Positions 22,240-34,522 of a stretch of DNA of 64,000 bases are shown piece by piece. The stretch is from the NCBI RefSeq assembly GCF_003576645.1, contig NC_044919.1, forward strand, positions 17,355,955 through 17,419,954, read 5' to 3'. How positions within the stretch are numbered: position 1 is the stretch's first letter; each line of letters starts with the position of its first letter. This stretch comes from Ipomoea triloba (Eukaryota; Streptophyta; Magnoliopsida; Solanales; Convolvulaceae). The notes below the pieces were generated by a model that did not search any database, had not been told where the DNA came from, and was given only the letters and a program-made list of their open reading frames with translations. Made by a program: the position numbers and the translations under genes.

Positions 22240-24240
22240 TAACAGTCTAACTTCATACTACGTCGCTTGGCCTAGTATTCGGTTGATCAACCTTAGCATC
22301 AAAAGTCAAAACAGTGTCGTCTCATCAGCTTAATTACTTCCTTTATTTATCTCCACTACTACTGCTAATCTGTAACTTATATGTCGTCCTTAAGGATCAA
22401 ATGGTGATAATCTTCCCAAGTAGCCTCTTTTGGTAAAAGATTCCCTACTATGCAAGGACTTCAACCACAACAACATTGTTTTTCTTTAGGATTCTCCTCT
22501 CTAGTATAGCAATTAGTTCGAAGAGCTGCTAGCCTTCATAACCAATTAATGAGGACTGCAACTGTGCTGTGGCACTATTCCCTACCTTCCTTTTTAGCTG
22601 TGATGCATGAAAAAACAGGATGGATAAGAGCTCACGTAGGTTCCGCTTGATGGCAGCTTGAAGTTTGAGGAACACCCAATTTCCTACCTGCAGTATCCTG
22701 TCAAACCTATTTTTATCTGCATAAAATTTCATCCTCTGATGTGCCTTCTATAAACTATCCTTTAGCATAGCTAAGAGTGACATTCTCTCTTGAAACGACT
22801 GTTGATGAGAGCTCGCATCAGCAACTCTAGTAGAGACATTGACAACAATTTGGGGTGGATCGGAGGATATGATAGCCGGCCATGCAAAGCCTAAAATGGT
22901 GTAGATTGTACATAGCAGTGAAAGTTTATGTTATACCAATGTTCAATCAGAACAATCCACTTAATCCACTGCTTTGGTTGTGAGATGTCTTAGTGAAACT
23001 ACTCAAACTCAGTTTAACTCCCATCCTTTTAAAGATTTCTTGCCAAAATTTCCAAATAAAGATCTTGTCTCTATCCGTAACAATGCTCTATGGTAACCCA
23101 TGTAGTTTATATGTTATTCATGAACTCATTTGCCACTTCTATCGCAATAAATTAAAGGGATATGAGAGGGACGTCACAAAGTGTCTATACTTAGATTTAA
23201 CCTTTTGGTGGGTGACTTGGACTCGATCTAGAGTGCCCACAAGTAACTAAGTCATGCAATTCAACAATAATCTTGCTTCTCAAGCCATTTACTGAGCCAA
23301 TGCTCATTCTACCTAGGAATTAAATTCCCTTTCATATTTACAGATCTATATATATAAGATCGATCTAGGAGCTGTCAACCCACTCACTAGCACCTTTTGA
23401 ACCCAAGGGTCCTGTTCATAGCTCAACAGTACCTCATACAACCAAGTAGGCTAGCTTTACCATAGAAATGACGAAACACTCACCCTCATTCTAAGTTCTT
23501 CTTGATGTGGCATCAAGAGCTTTGTTATCAATTCCCTTCCTATATTATATATTGTAATCCAATCCTAGGAGTATAGTGAGTTCTTTTTACTTAATTACAA
23601 TAATCACTTTTTCTTCTAGTAGTAGGTATTTAAACTATGATAGCCCGTCCTAATCACAAATTTTCTCCCCTTATAGATAAGGTCTCCATTTATCCACAAT
23701 ATTTATTTGGCAAATACTCTTTCTCATGTATTGACATGCCAATACCTTGGAACTTGCATCTGCTTCCGCTACAAACTTTATGTTAAAATATGGTATGGCT
23801 AAGACAAGTGCAGCACAAAATAAAGAACAACCTTTAGCTATTAAAAAGACTTTTGAGACTCAATGTTCCATTGGAATGCATTATTTTAAGTAGTTGAGTC
23901 AATGACTTACTCATTTCCCCATAACCCTTGATAAATCTCTTGTAATACCCTGCAAGTCCCAGAAATCCTCAAATCTTCTTAACAGTGTTTGGTACAGGAC
24001 TTGATTTGATTGCCTCCACTTTAGTAGTGATAAACCGTCCCAAATACTCCACTCTAGGTAGCCAAAAGATACATTTACTCTTCTTTGCATAGAGACTGTT
24101 TTTCCTCAAAATCTGGAATGTTGTGGGCATATGTTTTGCATGTATATCTATGATGGAACTATAGATCAAGATATCATTAAAAAAAAAAAAGTACCAATAT
24201 GAAATTCATTGAGGTAGGAATACCTTATTAGTCCCAAAAG
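22240..24240 (-). pseudogene. Relic of a Ty3/gypsy pol (RT and integrase fragments)
   Basis: On the minus strand an RT fragment (23969-24169) contains HAKHMPTTFQILRKNSLYAKKSKC and VEYLGRFI. Integrase fragments follow: VTDRDKIFIWKFWQEIF (about 23040-23095), and a C-terminal piece with ADKNRFDRILQVGNWVFLKLQ (22529-22732). The order RT then integrase on one strand is that of gypsy pol. Chromovirus-type elements read similarly. Stops and deletions are many; no LTR was identified. Confidence 0.75.
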
Positions 24241-24486
24241 AAGTGAAAGTTTAGAAGGGGAGGAGTGGAGGGTTGAATAGACTTTCAAAAATTTTAACTG
24301 AATTTCAAAATCAAAGTGTATAAACAGTACAGCTTGAGATCAGAGCTGGTAGTGTGCTGTGGAATATTTAGATTATGTAGCATTGTTTTGAGATGTAGAT
24401 ATTTGAAAGTTCAATGTGTGTGATTAGCTAATTCAGTTAGCAAAGATAATAAGTAAATGCCTAAATGTAAAGCAATAATACAAAGT

Positions 24487-24542
<56 letters not shown>

Positions 24543-24784
24543 AGTGATTCGACAATTCTGCCTACATCCACTCTTCTCCTCAAATTCCAAGGAGGTTTTT
24601 ACTAAGTATTTTTGTCCCCGAAATACAAAGTGATCCAATAACAGATTATTCAACAAGACTATAATTGCGGGTGATGTTCCTTCGACTTGGATATCCCCAT
24701 CAAATCTTTCCACACTCCAAGGATCATCCAGCAAGTCCCCTTGAACAAGATCTTCACCCCGATAGTAGCACTGCAATAGAGGTT
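24241..24784 (-). mobile_element. LTR-like segment of a copia element, host of the next insertion
   Basis: On the minus strand it contains AGTCTATTCAACCCTCCACT, resembling the pyrimidine-rich end of the LTRs at 51415 and 56.5-58.0 kb. Homology was judged by eye only. The complete copia element at 24790 is inserted in it, and the sequence may continue at 29164. Confidence 0.35.
24489..24540. repeat. (TA)n microsatellite
   Basis: An uninterrupted run of about 25 TA dinucleotides. Confidence 0.95.
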
Positions 24785-24789
24785 GTTTG

Positions 24790-24903
24790 GATTAAGTCTA
24801 TATATTTCATCAATCAGAATCTCTAGAATACAAGAGGGAAATATATATACTATATAGAGTTCTAATAAGACTAGAAGTAATATCAATATAAAGAGTCCTA
24901 ACA
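24790..24903 (-). mobile_element. 3' LTR of the complete copia element
   Basis: 114 bp, from GATTAAGTC to CCTAACA on the plus strand, directly beside the polypurine tract. Confidence 0.95.
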
Positions 24904-24910
24904 CTCCCCC

Positions 24911-27900
24911 TCAAGCGCAAGGAGACGCAACGACCAGTAGCTTGCCACACAAAGAGACAAAACGAGGAGTAGCCAAAGGCTTGGTAAAGATGTCCGCTAA
25001 CTGATCTTTGGTCGAGATGAAGTTGACCTGGAGTTCACCCGCAGCAACCTTGTCCCGAACAAAATGGTAGTCGATCTCAATATGCTTCGTTCGAGCATGA
25101 AAGACAGAATTAGCACACATAAAAGTAGCACCAAGATTGTCACACCACAGCTTCGGAGGGGAGACCGGAGGGACCCCCAACTCACGCAGCAACGAAACGA
25201 ACCCAGGTGACCTCGGCACACACATCCGCAATGGCCTTATACTCAGCTTTAGTAGAAGACCTGGCCACAATTCATTGCTTCTTACAGACCCAAGAGGTGA
25301 GATTAGACCCCAAGAACACAGCAAAACCACTCGTGGACTTTCTATCAGCCGGACAACTAGCCCAGTCCGAGTCACTGTAGGCATGAATAACAGAATGAGA
25401 CGATTTATAGAGACGTAAACCATAGTGGGTTGTACCTTTGACATAACAAAAAACCCTCTTCAGTTGAGCCCAGTGTGCTACAGACAGAGCGTGCATATGC
25501 TGACACAACAAATTCACTGCAAAAAACAGATTAGGCCGAGTCACAGTAAGATACTGTAGGGCACCCGCTAAACTCCTGTACCTCGTCGGATCTGCATACG
25601 GTTCAGAGGAGTCAGGCACAGAGCGCGAAACAGGAACGGGAGTAGCCAGCGGCTTACAATCAGTCATACCGGCTCTCTTCCAAATGTCAAGCATGTACCG
25701 TTTTTGAGAGAGCAGCATACCACCATCAAGAGCTACAATCTCAATACCAAGGAAAAAACCCGGAGCACCAAAATCACGAATCTTAAAAGCCATAGATAAT
25801 TTAGCAATAAGCGAAGACACTAAGACAGAATCACTTCCCATGACCAAGATGTCATCAACATAAACCAACAAGTAAACCCGTGACTCCCCCTGAGTAAAAA
25901 TGAACAGAGAAACATCCGTCTTGGACGGCCGAAAACCAATAGTCACTAGAAAAGCATGAAGACGGGTGAACCACGCACGCGGTGCTTGTTTAAGACCATG
26001 CAAGGACCGCTGCAGCAGACAAACATGCTCAGGATAATCGGAGTCAGCATACCCGGAGGCTGACTCATATAAACCGTTTCAGCCAACGAACCATTCAAAA
26101 AAGCATTGTGCACATCTAGCTGGCGCACAGTCCAGCCAGAAGTCAAAGCAAGAGATAACAACAAACGTACCGTAGTGGGCTTGACCACAGGACTAAACGT
26201 TTCAAAGAAGTCCTGACCGGCGACCTAGTTAAACCCCTTAGCTACGAGCCTAGCCTTGTGCCGCTCAACAAAGCCATCAGCCTTCCGCTTGGTGCGAAAA
26301 ACCCATTTGCACCCTACAACATTCATACCTGCACGAAAAGGCACAAGACGCCAAGTCTGGTTCTGTAACAAGGCATTAAACTCAGCATCCATAACCTCTC
26401 GCCACTCCGGAAACTGAACCGCCTGAGTATAACAAGTAGGCTCCGCAGGACACACCTGAGCCGACAGAGCCACCAACTCAGCCCCCTCAAATCTAACTCT
26501 GCTTCTCATCATCGGGCCACGCTCACGGGCCACAGAATGCGAGGCTCTAGACCCGGTCGCTCGAGCAGCCGCAGCCGGTCTAGCACCTGAACCAGGAAGC
26601 ACCACGGGCCGAGCAACAAAAGACGGTGGCACCACCGAACCAACACTAGGCGAAGGAACAGACGCAACACCCCAAGGCGGCGACGCGGGAACATCAGTAG
26701 GCTGCAAAACAGACTTAGTTGCGAAAGGAAAAACATGTTCATCAAAACGAACATGCCTGCAGATAAAGACCTAGTTAGTGTTCAAGTCCATACATCGATA
26801 CCCCCGGAAAGACTCAGGATAACCAAGAAAGACACAAGGAGCCGACCGAAAAATCATTTTATTACGATTATAGGGCCGAAGATGCGGATAACACAAACAG
26901 CCAAAAACACGCAGAAACGAGTAAGACGGAGGAGAACGATGAAGCAAGAAATGGGGACTTTGATCACTTAAAACAGGTGTGGGCATCCTATTAATAAGAT
27001 ACACGGCAGACTCAAAAGCATAGTCCTAAAAAGCATAGTAAAGTAAGACCAGTCTCAACAATATGCCTGTGCTTACGCTCAACGCGACCATTCTGTTCGT
27101 GAGTGTAAGCACAAGATTGCCTGTGACGGATACCGAGCTTAAGAAACTCAGAATGTAGTTTCTTGTACTCAGCACCCAGATTAGACTGAATGGGTTTAAT
27201 GCGACAGCCAAAAGAACGCTCAACTAACGCACGAAATTGAGAAAATATCGCATACAAATCAGATTTTAAGCGCATAGGAAAGAACCAAGTATAGCGTGTA
27301 TAATCATCAACGAAAATCACAAAGTACCGATATCCATTGATAGAAAGAATAGGCGCAGGCCCCCAAATATCAGTATAAACCAACTCTAAAACATGAGAGC
27401 TAGAAGACTCAACACGAGAAAGGGGGAAACGCGCAGATTTCCCCAACTGACATGCATTACAGAAAGAATCTAAGCGACTAGACGGACTAACTAAACATGA
27501 CTTCAGAATATGACCTTGAACGCGATGGTGAGGATGTCCCAAGCGCCCATGCCACACAGAAGATGACGCCCAAGCTGAAAGAAAAGCAGACGAACTAGAA
27601 GAAGACGCAGGAACCACCGGTAGCTTGTACAAACCACCTGAGCTCTTACCCAGCAGAAAGACCGCCCTGGTGCGGATATCCTTGACAACAAAATAAGAGG
27701 GAAAGAATTCAAAAAATACGTTATTCTCAGTGGCAAACTTCTGAACAGAAAGTAAGGAAGCAGAGAGTCCAGGAACGTGAAGGACACGAGACAGATTAAA
27801 TGACCAGGAGGGAGTAGAAAACGATGTATAGCCAACACGATTAATAGACAAGGCCTTACCATTCCCTACTCGCAGGGTATCATTACCAGTGTACGCGTCG

Positions 27901-29015
27901 GAACCAGCAAGAACATGACTATCCGGGGTTCCATGATCGGTGGCACCCGTGTCAGGGAACCAGGTTTTAAATGCCAGATACACACCCGAATCGGAATGGT
28001 CTTGAAAAGCCAAGTGAGCCTGCGAACCATCGGAGTAGCGCCTATAGCACGTAACAGCCGAATGCCCCGGAAGATCACAAATTTGGCACCGTACACTGCC
28101 AGCACCAGACCGCACTCGCTACTGACTGCCTCCACGCCAGTTCTGCCCGCGCCACTGCTGCTGACCATACTACTGCGCCGAAGCAGAACGCTGCCCGCCG
28201 CCGCGCCATTGCTGGCCACCACGACGACCTGAACGGCCGCCGAAACCAGCACCACGATGAGCCATATTGGCGACCGACTGCACACCTCCAACAGCCGGCG
28301 AAAACTCCTCTGCGTGGACAAACTCCTAAGCGCCCAACAGGGCAGCCAATTCCTCAAGGCCGATCGGCGTAGTTCGCGACGAAAGAGAAGCGGTGAAGGC
28401 ACGGAACTCTGGACGAAGCCCGTGGAAGATATATATATTCTGCTCATCGACTGAAACCAGCCGCCCAGCGAGAGCCAAGTCCTCCAAGAGAACCTTTACC
28501 CTGCCCAGGTAGTCAGCGACGGAGGCGTCGCCTTGTTGCAGCGTCTGTAGCTGCTGAAGAAGATGAAAATGGCGACGGATTGTTTTCGTTTAGCGACGGA
28601 TATTTCCGCCGCTACAGTTAGCGACGGAAAAAAATTAAGTCGCTAAGTTCTAGCGACGCGCCTTTTAGCGACGGACTAATTCCGTCGTTAATTCGTCGCT
28701 AAACTGTTTAGCGACGGAATTGGTCCGTCGCTATTTACGTGTTTTTTTGTAGTGAGCAGCAGCGGACGAGGCCTCTCCAGGGGGTAGCGGCAGCGTGGGC
28801 GACGGACACGGAACCGAACCATTAATATAGCCCATAAGGTTTTGACCGTGTAGAAAAGGGACAAGCTGCGCCTGCCAAAACAAGAAATTCCGGGAGGTGA
28901 GCTTGATGCTCACAAAATGATGAGCCGATGATAAGGAATTCGACACAGAAGGGATGACCGAATCAGAGACAGTCCTCTCGGATGACACACCGGCAGAATC
29001 GTCATTGGCGGCCAT
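24911..29015 (-). pseudogene. Copia gag-pol polyprotein (broken)
   Basis: gag starts at 29015 (MAANDDSAGV) and is interrupted at 28754 by a CACTA fragment. It resumes near 28567 (LQTLQQGDASVADYLG). Zinc knuckle CQICDLPGHSAVTC is at about 28046-28087 and protease DTGATDH at about 27935-27960, both intact. Integrase has HHCC residues (GRLGHPHHR, CNACQLGK), but the second catalytic Asp is Asn (QSNLGAEY). RT spans about 25780-26460 with YVDD at 25851-25862. RNase H includes [18 protein letters not shown] and KLWCDNLGA. In-frame TAG stops lie at 28326-28328, 28170-28172, 28119-28121 and 26225-26227. Frame changes lie near 27010, 26740 and 26000. Confidence 0.92.
28568..28754. mobile_element. Terminal fragment of a CACTA (En/Spm) transposon
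   Basis: The right end, inverted, reads CACTACAAAAAAACACG and is preceded by seven or more copies of TAGCGACGG in both orientations, the usual CACTA subterminal repeat. The opposite CACTA end is absent and part of the copia gag is missing here, so insertion was followed by deletion. Confidence 0.85.
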
Positions 29016-29044
29016 AGGAGAAGAAAACCCTAGCGATGATACCA

Positions 29045-29158
29045 GATTAAGTCTGTATATTTCATCAATCAGAATCTTTAGAATACAAGAGGGAAATATA
29101 TATACTATATAGAGTTCTAATAAGATTAGAAGTAATATCAATATAAAGAATCCTAACA
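29045..29158 (-). mobile_element. 5' LTR of the complete copia element
   Basis: 114 bp, four transitions different from the 3' LTR. The primer site abuts at 29044. Confidence 0.95.
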
Positions 29159-29449
29159 GTTTGTTCTTCGCAAACTGGTTATGGACAGGAAGCTTGGTTA
29201 TGGACAGGAAGCTTTAGAGGTTCTGGATATAGCTTCAATGCTCTTGTTCTCTCCTCTTGAAAAATATTATTTTTATTGTTACTTTTAATAAACCTTTTAT
29301 AATTGATTTGCAATTTTTTAATTAATTATGTTTATACTTTTATTATTAATTATTTTTGTAATTAGTGTTCTTAAATTATTAAAAGTTGGGCTTCAATTTT
29401 ATGATTGAGTGATTGTTTTAATTAAAAGTTTGCCTGCGCACTAGGTAAA

Positions 29450-29612
29450 CTCCACTCGAGTATGTGAGTAAATCTTCGCCCTATGACCCTTGTCGGTAAA
29501 GGACCATAAAGAGGTAAACCAATCTAAGTTAAACTCAACTTGAAGTTCGAACACATGACCTCTCGACTCAAGGATAACTCTATTACCACTTGGCCTGTCC
29601 ACATGCCCATTT
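29450..29612 (-). mobile_element. SINE (Au-like)
   Basis: On the minus strand: box-A-like GGCCAAGTGGTAA, box-B-like CATGTGTTCGAACTTC about 35 bp on, and a tail with ACTTAGATTGGTTTACC. The tail matches the fragment at 44866-44945. Confidence 0.65.
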
Positions 29613-29639
29613 TGATTAAATGGTACTCATTTTCTTTTG

Positions 29640-29960
29640 CCGGTCGGCAGGGGGAACGGAGAAACGAGAGCGCGCAGGTCTTCCGGCATGGGCAAACCAA
29701 AACTCCGGCAGCGAGCCCGATCCTCCTGGAAACCCGATTGAATAGGAGCGAGCTTTGAACGGGAGAGAGTCTTCTATGGCTGGCTTGGATCGAGGTATTC
29801 TACGAACTGACACCAGGAATCGGGGAAAGAGCATTTTGATTTTTGATCGGCTTCTGCGAGTTCTGACGGCACCCTCATCTCCAAGCAAACATTTCTCTCC
29901 AGGCAATTCTAATTTGGCAGCAACAACAGTTCAGCGCAACAGTTGGCACTTCATCCTTCC
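29640..29960. other. GC-richer unique segment, possible gene fragment
   Basis: About 300 bp with balanced base composition, open in plus (from 29755, MNGRESSMAGLDRGIL) and minus frames, ending at the T-rich minisatellite. I do not recognise either product. It could be a captured exon. Confidence 0.3.
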
Positions 29961-29969
29961 TGGTTCTGT

Positions 29970-30227
<258 letters not shown>

Positions 30228-31705
30228 CAATTCACAACGCACTTTGTTTAGTTCCTCAAATCCCAGTTTGTGAGCTGTGTGAGTACTGCCAATTACTAAG
30301 CTTGATTACATTTGCTATTAACGATTGATTATAAAATTCTTTGCTAAATTTGCTATTCTTTTTTTTCCAATGTTTTGGGTTGTGGACTTGTGGTTAGTTG
30401 TGTAGAACTTGGCCAATTCTAGCAGTAATTAATTTATTTGAGGGGAATTATTTAGGTATACACCACGCCTAGTAATTCTAAGCTACGTAGGATATACAGA
30501 TAAAAAAATTGATTGTCTTATTTAATTGTTTATTTTGGTTCATAAACTAAGTATTCTGTTGTTCTTTTAAGCTCATTGGATTTCGCTTGATGATGTCGAA
30601 ACCTATATAAAATCAAGAATAGATTTCAATTGAATATCATTTATAAATCTTTTAAAGATATTTAAACAACTGATTACATTAGGCCTATGCTTGATTACAT
30701 TAGACCTATACTAAGACCTATTCTAAGTCTTCCGTCTTCAGCGGCTTCTTGGTTCTTTATCTCTTTATCGATTTCTTTTAAAGTTGTCAGCATTAGCATA
30801 GACAATTAATGTGTGACTTTCTAGTTTCATAACGAAACTATCAACAATCAATATTTAAAATTCATTATTAAATAACTCGTAAGGTGAGAACCATGCCTCA
30901 TGTGAGAACCTGTGAACAAATCCAAATCATTGATCTATTAGATCTAACGATTGAAAATAAATAAAACTTTGTAACATTTATGAAAATGACCGCTCATTTT
31001 AAAATTTTTTTAATATTTATGAAAATGACTCCGCTTATTATTTACTTAATTTCCCATCCATCAAATTTTGCAGATCAATGATTTGGATTTCTCCACAAGT
31101 TCTTACTTGGAATGGTTCTCAACTTCTCATATGATTAGGATTCTATCATTTACTGTGCATGCAACCCCACCCCCACATTACCATTTGGCAAGGTCGGCCC
31201 TACTTTTTTATTTAAATATTATTATTATTATTATATTGTTATATCTATATATTAAAAATAAATTAATGTTTATTTAATATTTAAAATTAAATTATAAATA
31301 AATTTTTTTACGTGACTTGGTGTTTCAATTTCTCTGTATTTTAATATTTAAAATGAATTTATATTTTAATAGAAGAGAATAATTATGAAAATAAAATAAT
31401 TTTTTTAAATATAAACGTGAGACCACTTTTTAATGCTGATTAGAACTATAAAGACATTGGATGAATAAGATAAATTGCAATTTGATGAATATCAATAAGA
31501 CTATTTTTAAAAATGAGTAAATATTGAACGAGTGCAAATAGTTTAAAATAGTTTAATGACAACATGAAATTGTTGGTGAAAAGGCGATATGAAGTTAGAA
31601 GTATCTTGAGAAATAAGTCAAAAATAGGATTTTAGAGAATTTGAAAAACAAAAAAAAAAAAAAAAAAAACTGTGTTTTATAAGGATACACTAGCCATAAT
31701 GTGTC
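30228..31705. other. AT-rich intergenic stretch, no gene seen
   Basis: No coding frame longer than about 70 codons with recognisable content. It contains short repeats (TATTATTATT near 31228) and a poly-A run at 31650-31669. Confidence 0.6.
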
Positions 31706-32519
31706 ATAACTATTAGGACTCTATGTATTTGAGTTAGATTATTGATAGAGTTTAATTATACCTTGTATTCATGTGTATAGCAATGTGAATAAAGTATAAT
31801 GTAGATATGAAATTTGGTCCTCAATTCATCTCTTTATTGCTTAATCTTGAACAACAATAATTTAGAGAGGGGAGGGAGCATGCTAGGTGTTCTAGAGAGA
31901 AAAATCTTTGGGCCCCAAAAATCCCTACTATGCAAGGCTAAGGTTCCTTTTATAGGGTTAGTAGCCGTACTTGTATACGTCTACGTACAAAATACTTAAA
32001 GTTGTATACCCGGGGTGTATTCCTTATCAAGTGGCCCCCCTAGTCCGTGCCCTGACGTCGAGCTAACGAGGAACGGTTCGGGCTGGAAAAAAGGTCCACA
32101 TAGCCTGCGACTTACGCCAGTTGCCTACCTAAAAAACCTTAGACTAAGAAAAAACCCAGTGGGAAAAAATCTTAGTCAAGGAAAAAAGAGCACAACCTTA
32201 AACGTCGATGAGGAAGAGTTCGGGCTGAAAAACTGACCGTATAGTATGTGACTTGCGCTGGTTGCCTCGTTAAAAACCTTGGGCTAAGAAAAAACCCAAT
32301 GGGAAAAAATCTTAGCTAAGGAAAAAAGAGCACAACCTAAAGCACAGTCTTTTGGATTATAAGGGTCGGATGAACTCAACCGATCTGGGGATCGAATTTG
32401 CGATTTGAGAGGTCAAATTTTACCGATCTAGGAATCGGGTTTTCACCAATCATGAGATTGGATTGCATATGAGATCTAGCGATCAACTTCTACCAATCAA
32501 GAGATTGGATTTGCCTGGG

Positions 32520-33120
32520 GTAGAATGCCAACCTGGAGGGCTGAATTACCTACCTCGTAGGGCTTAATGCCGGGAACTAGTTCCGGGCTAACTATGCCGG
32601 TGATGGCGATGCCGATCTAATCAGGCTTACAATGCCGGTGGTGGTAGTGCCGGCCTAACCGGACTTAATTGCCTACTATGTAGGACCTATGCTGATATAT
32701 GATCTCGGGCTCATCGTACCGATGGTGGCAATGCCGACCTAACCGGACTTAATTGCCTACTACGTAAGACTTATGCCGAGATATGGTCTCGGGCTCACCG
32801 AGCTGTTGGTGGCAATGCCGACCTAACCAGCTCAGTTGCCTACAACGTAGGGCTTATGCCGAGATACAGTCTCGGGCTCATAGTGCTAATGGTGGCCATG
32901 CCGACCTAAACGGACTTAACTGCCTACTGCCGAGATATGGTCTTGGGCTCATAATGCCGATGGTGCCCATGCCGACCTAATCGAACTTAACTGCCTACTA
33001 CGTAGGGCTTATGCCGAGATATGGTCTCGGGCTCATAGTGCCGATGGTGGCCATGCCGACCTAATCGGGCTTATAGCGCTGGTGGTGGTAATGCCAACCT
33101 AACCGGACTTAGTACACGAC
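32520..33120. repeat. Tandem array of ~110-bp units (left arm)
   Basis: Units contain GGTGGCAATGCCGACCTAAC, AATTGCCTACTACGTAGG-type and GAGATATGGTCTCGGGCTCA. About five units, diverged, with one truncated. Confidence 0.8.
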
Positions 33121-33239
33121 TAATATATATACATGGTCGTGTACTATTTACAAAGCAAAGCAAACGAGGGTAATTCTTCCTCGTTGGTACGAAGACCATA
33201 ATTTTTTCTGACTTTTCGGTCGTAATCGATCTTAACGAT

Positions 33240-33960
33240 TGTAAATGGGCACCTTACTCCCAACGCCCTATAAACGGACACCTTACTCCTGTGGTGGACA
33301 CCTTGCTCCCACAGATCGATCTGAAAACCATAACGGGCCCCTTGCTCCCACAAATCAGTTTGAGGACCGTAACGGGCACCTTGCTCCCGTGATGGGCACT
33401 ATACACCCAAAAAGATTGGTTCGAGGACCGTAACAGGAACCTTGCTCCCATAGTGGGCACCTTACTCCCACAAATCGGTTCAAAGACCGTACCGGGCACC
33501 TTGCTCCCAAAAACCGGTTCGAGGACCGTAGCGGGAACCTTGCTCCCGTAGTAGGCACATTGCTCTCACAAATCAGTTCGAGGACCGTAACAGGCACCTT
33601 GCTCCCGCGATGGGCACTATACACCCAAAAAGATCGGTCCGAGGACAATAAACGGGCACCTTGCTCCCGTAGTGGGCACCTTGCTCCAATAAAGATCGGT
33701 CCGAGTACCATAAACGGGCACCTTGCTCTTGTAGTGGGCACCTTGCTCCCACAAAGATCGCCGTGAGGACCATAAACGGGCACCTTGTTCCCGTAGTGGG
33801 CACCTTGCTCCCACAAAGATCGGCCCAAGGACCATAAATGGGCACCTTGCTTCCGTAGTGAGGACCATAAACCCAAAAAGATTGGTGCGAGGACCATAAA
33901 CGGGCACCTTGCTCCCGTAGTGGGCACCTTGATCCCACAAAGATCGATCCGAGGTTTTTA
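33240..33960. repeat. Tandem array of ~63-bp units (right arm)
   Basis: Units read GAGGACCATAAACGGGCACC followed by TTGCTCCCGTAGTGGGCACC and a CAAAGATCGG spacer. Because 63 is a multiple of 3, minus-strand frames stay open (up to 190 codons). The repetitive GARCPL/EQGA products reflect the array, not a gene. Confidence 0.85.
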
Positions 33961-34522
33961 ACGAGGCAACTGGCGTAAGTCCCGGACCGTAAGGCCAATC
34001 TTCCAACCTGAACCCTTCCTCATTAACTTGACGTCAAGGCACGGACTGGGGGGCCTACTTGATAGGGAATATACCCTGGTCTTACTTCCGTATACGGTCA
34101 CGCTCTCGTTTTGTAGTCGGGTCGAGGCCAAACAGTTCAGGTTAAGCTCAAAGTCAGCGAGTCAACTTTTGGGTCTATATAAAGGACTTAGTCCTTCAAT
34201 TAAAGGACTTTTTTCCCCTCTTCATTCTCTCTCTAAACAACAGCCAAGAGACAAGCTACCAACTCTCTCTAGTTTGAGCTTTATTGAAGAGTAATATACA
34301 GGAGAGATTCTGGGCCTAAATTCTCCCATTTTACTTCATGCTTTACATACATTGCTATACACATGAGTACAAGATGGAATTAAACTCTATCAATTTTCAC
34401 TTTGTATCCTAGTCCTCCTGTGATTCCTACCATGTATATATTTTGATGTAATCTATAATTTTGCAATTAATCAATTCATTCAGTTTTCATATGGTATCAA
34501 CTAGCTAGGACTTCTCGTTTCC

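Larger units (their letters stand above)
24790..29158 (-). mobile_element. Complete Ty1/copia element with LTRs and target duplication
   Basis: The two LTRs (24790-24903 and 29045-29158) are both exactly 114 bp and differ at four sites, all transitions. The target duplication GTTTG is perfect (24785-24789 and 29159-29163). Read on the minus strand the order is 5' LTR, primer site TGGTATCATCG (29034-29044), gag, protease, integrase, RT, RNase H, polypurine tract TTGAGGGGGAG (24904-24914), 3' LTR. It is inactive: several stops, an altered integrase residue and a CACTA fragment in gag. The short LTR suggests the Ale/Retrofit group, tentatively. The element at 31711 is a relative. Confidence 0.95.
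31743..34392. mobile_element. Long-inverted-repeat (foldback-like) element with tandem arrays
   Basis: It starts TGATAGAGTTTAAT and ends with the exact inverse, ATTAAACTCTATCA. The inverted similarity continues for roughly 480 bp from each end, sharing CATGTGTATAGCAATGT, CTATCAAGTRGGCC-type and ACTTACGCCAGTTGCC words. Both ends carry CGTTAAAAACCT and GGAAAAA motifs seen in leaders of some plant gypsy LTR elements. Flanks ATTAT (31738-31742) and ATTTT (34393-34397) may be a 5-bp target duplication with one mismatch. Two different tandem arrays occupy the middle. No transposase or polymerase is encoded. Confidence 0.7.

Noticed and set aside
24911..25444. Separate small genes in the 25-28 kb region on either strand
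   Set aside because: They are pieces or shadows of the copia gag-pol on the minus strand.
33355..33927. 190-codon minus-strand frame
   Set aside because: It follows the 63-bp tandem repeat exactly; there is no start context, domain or conserved partner.
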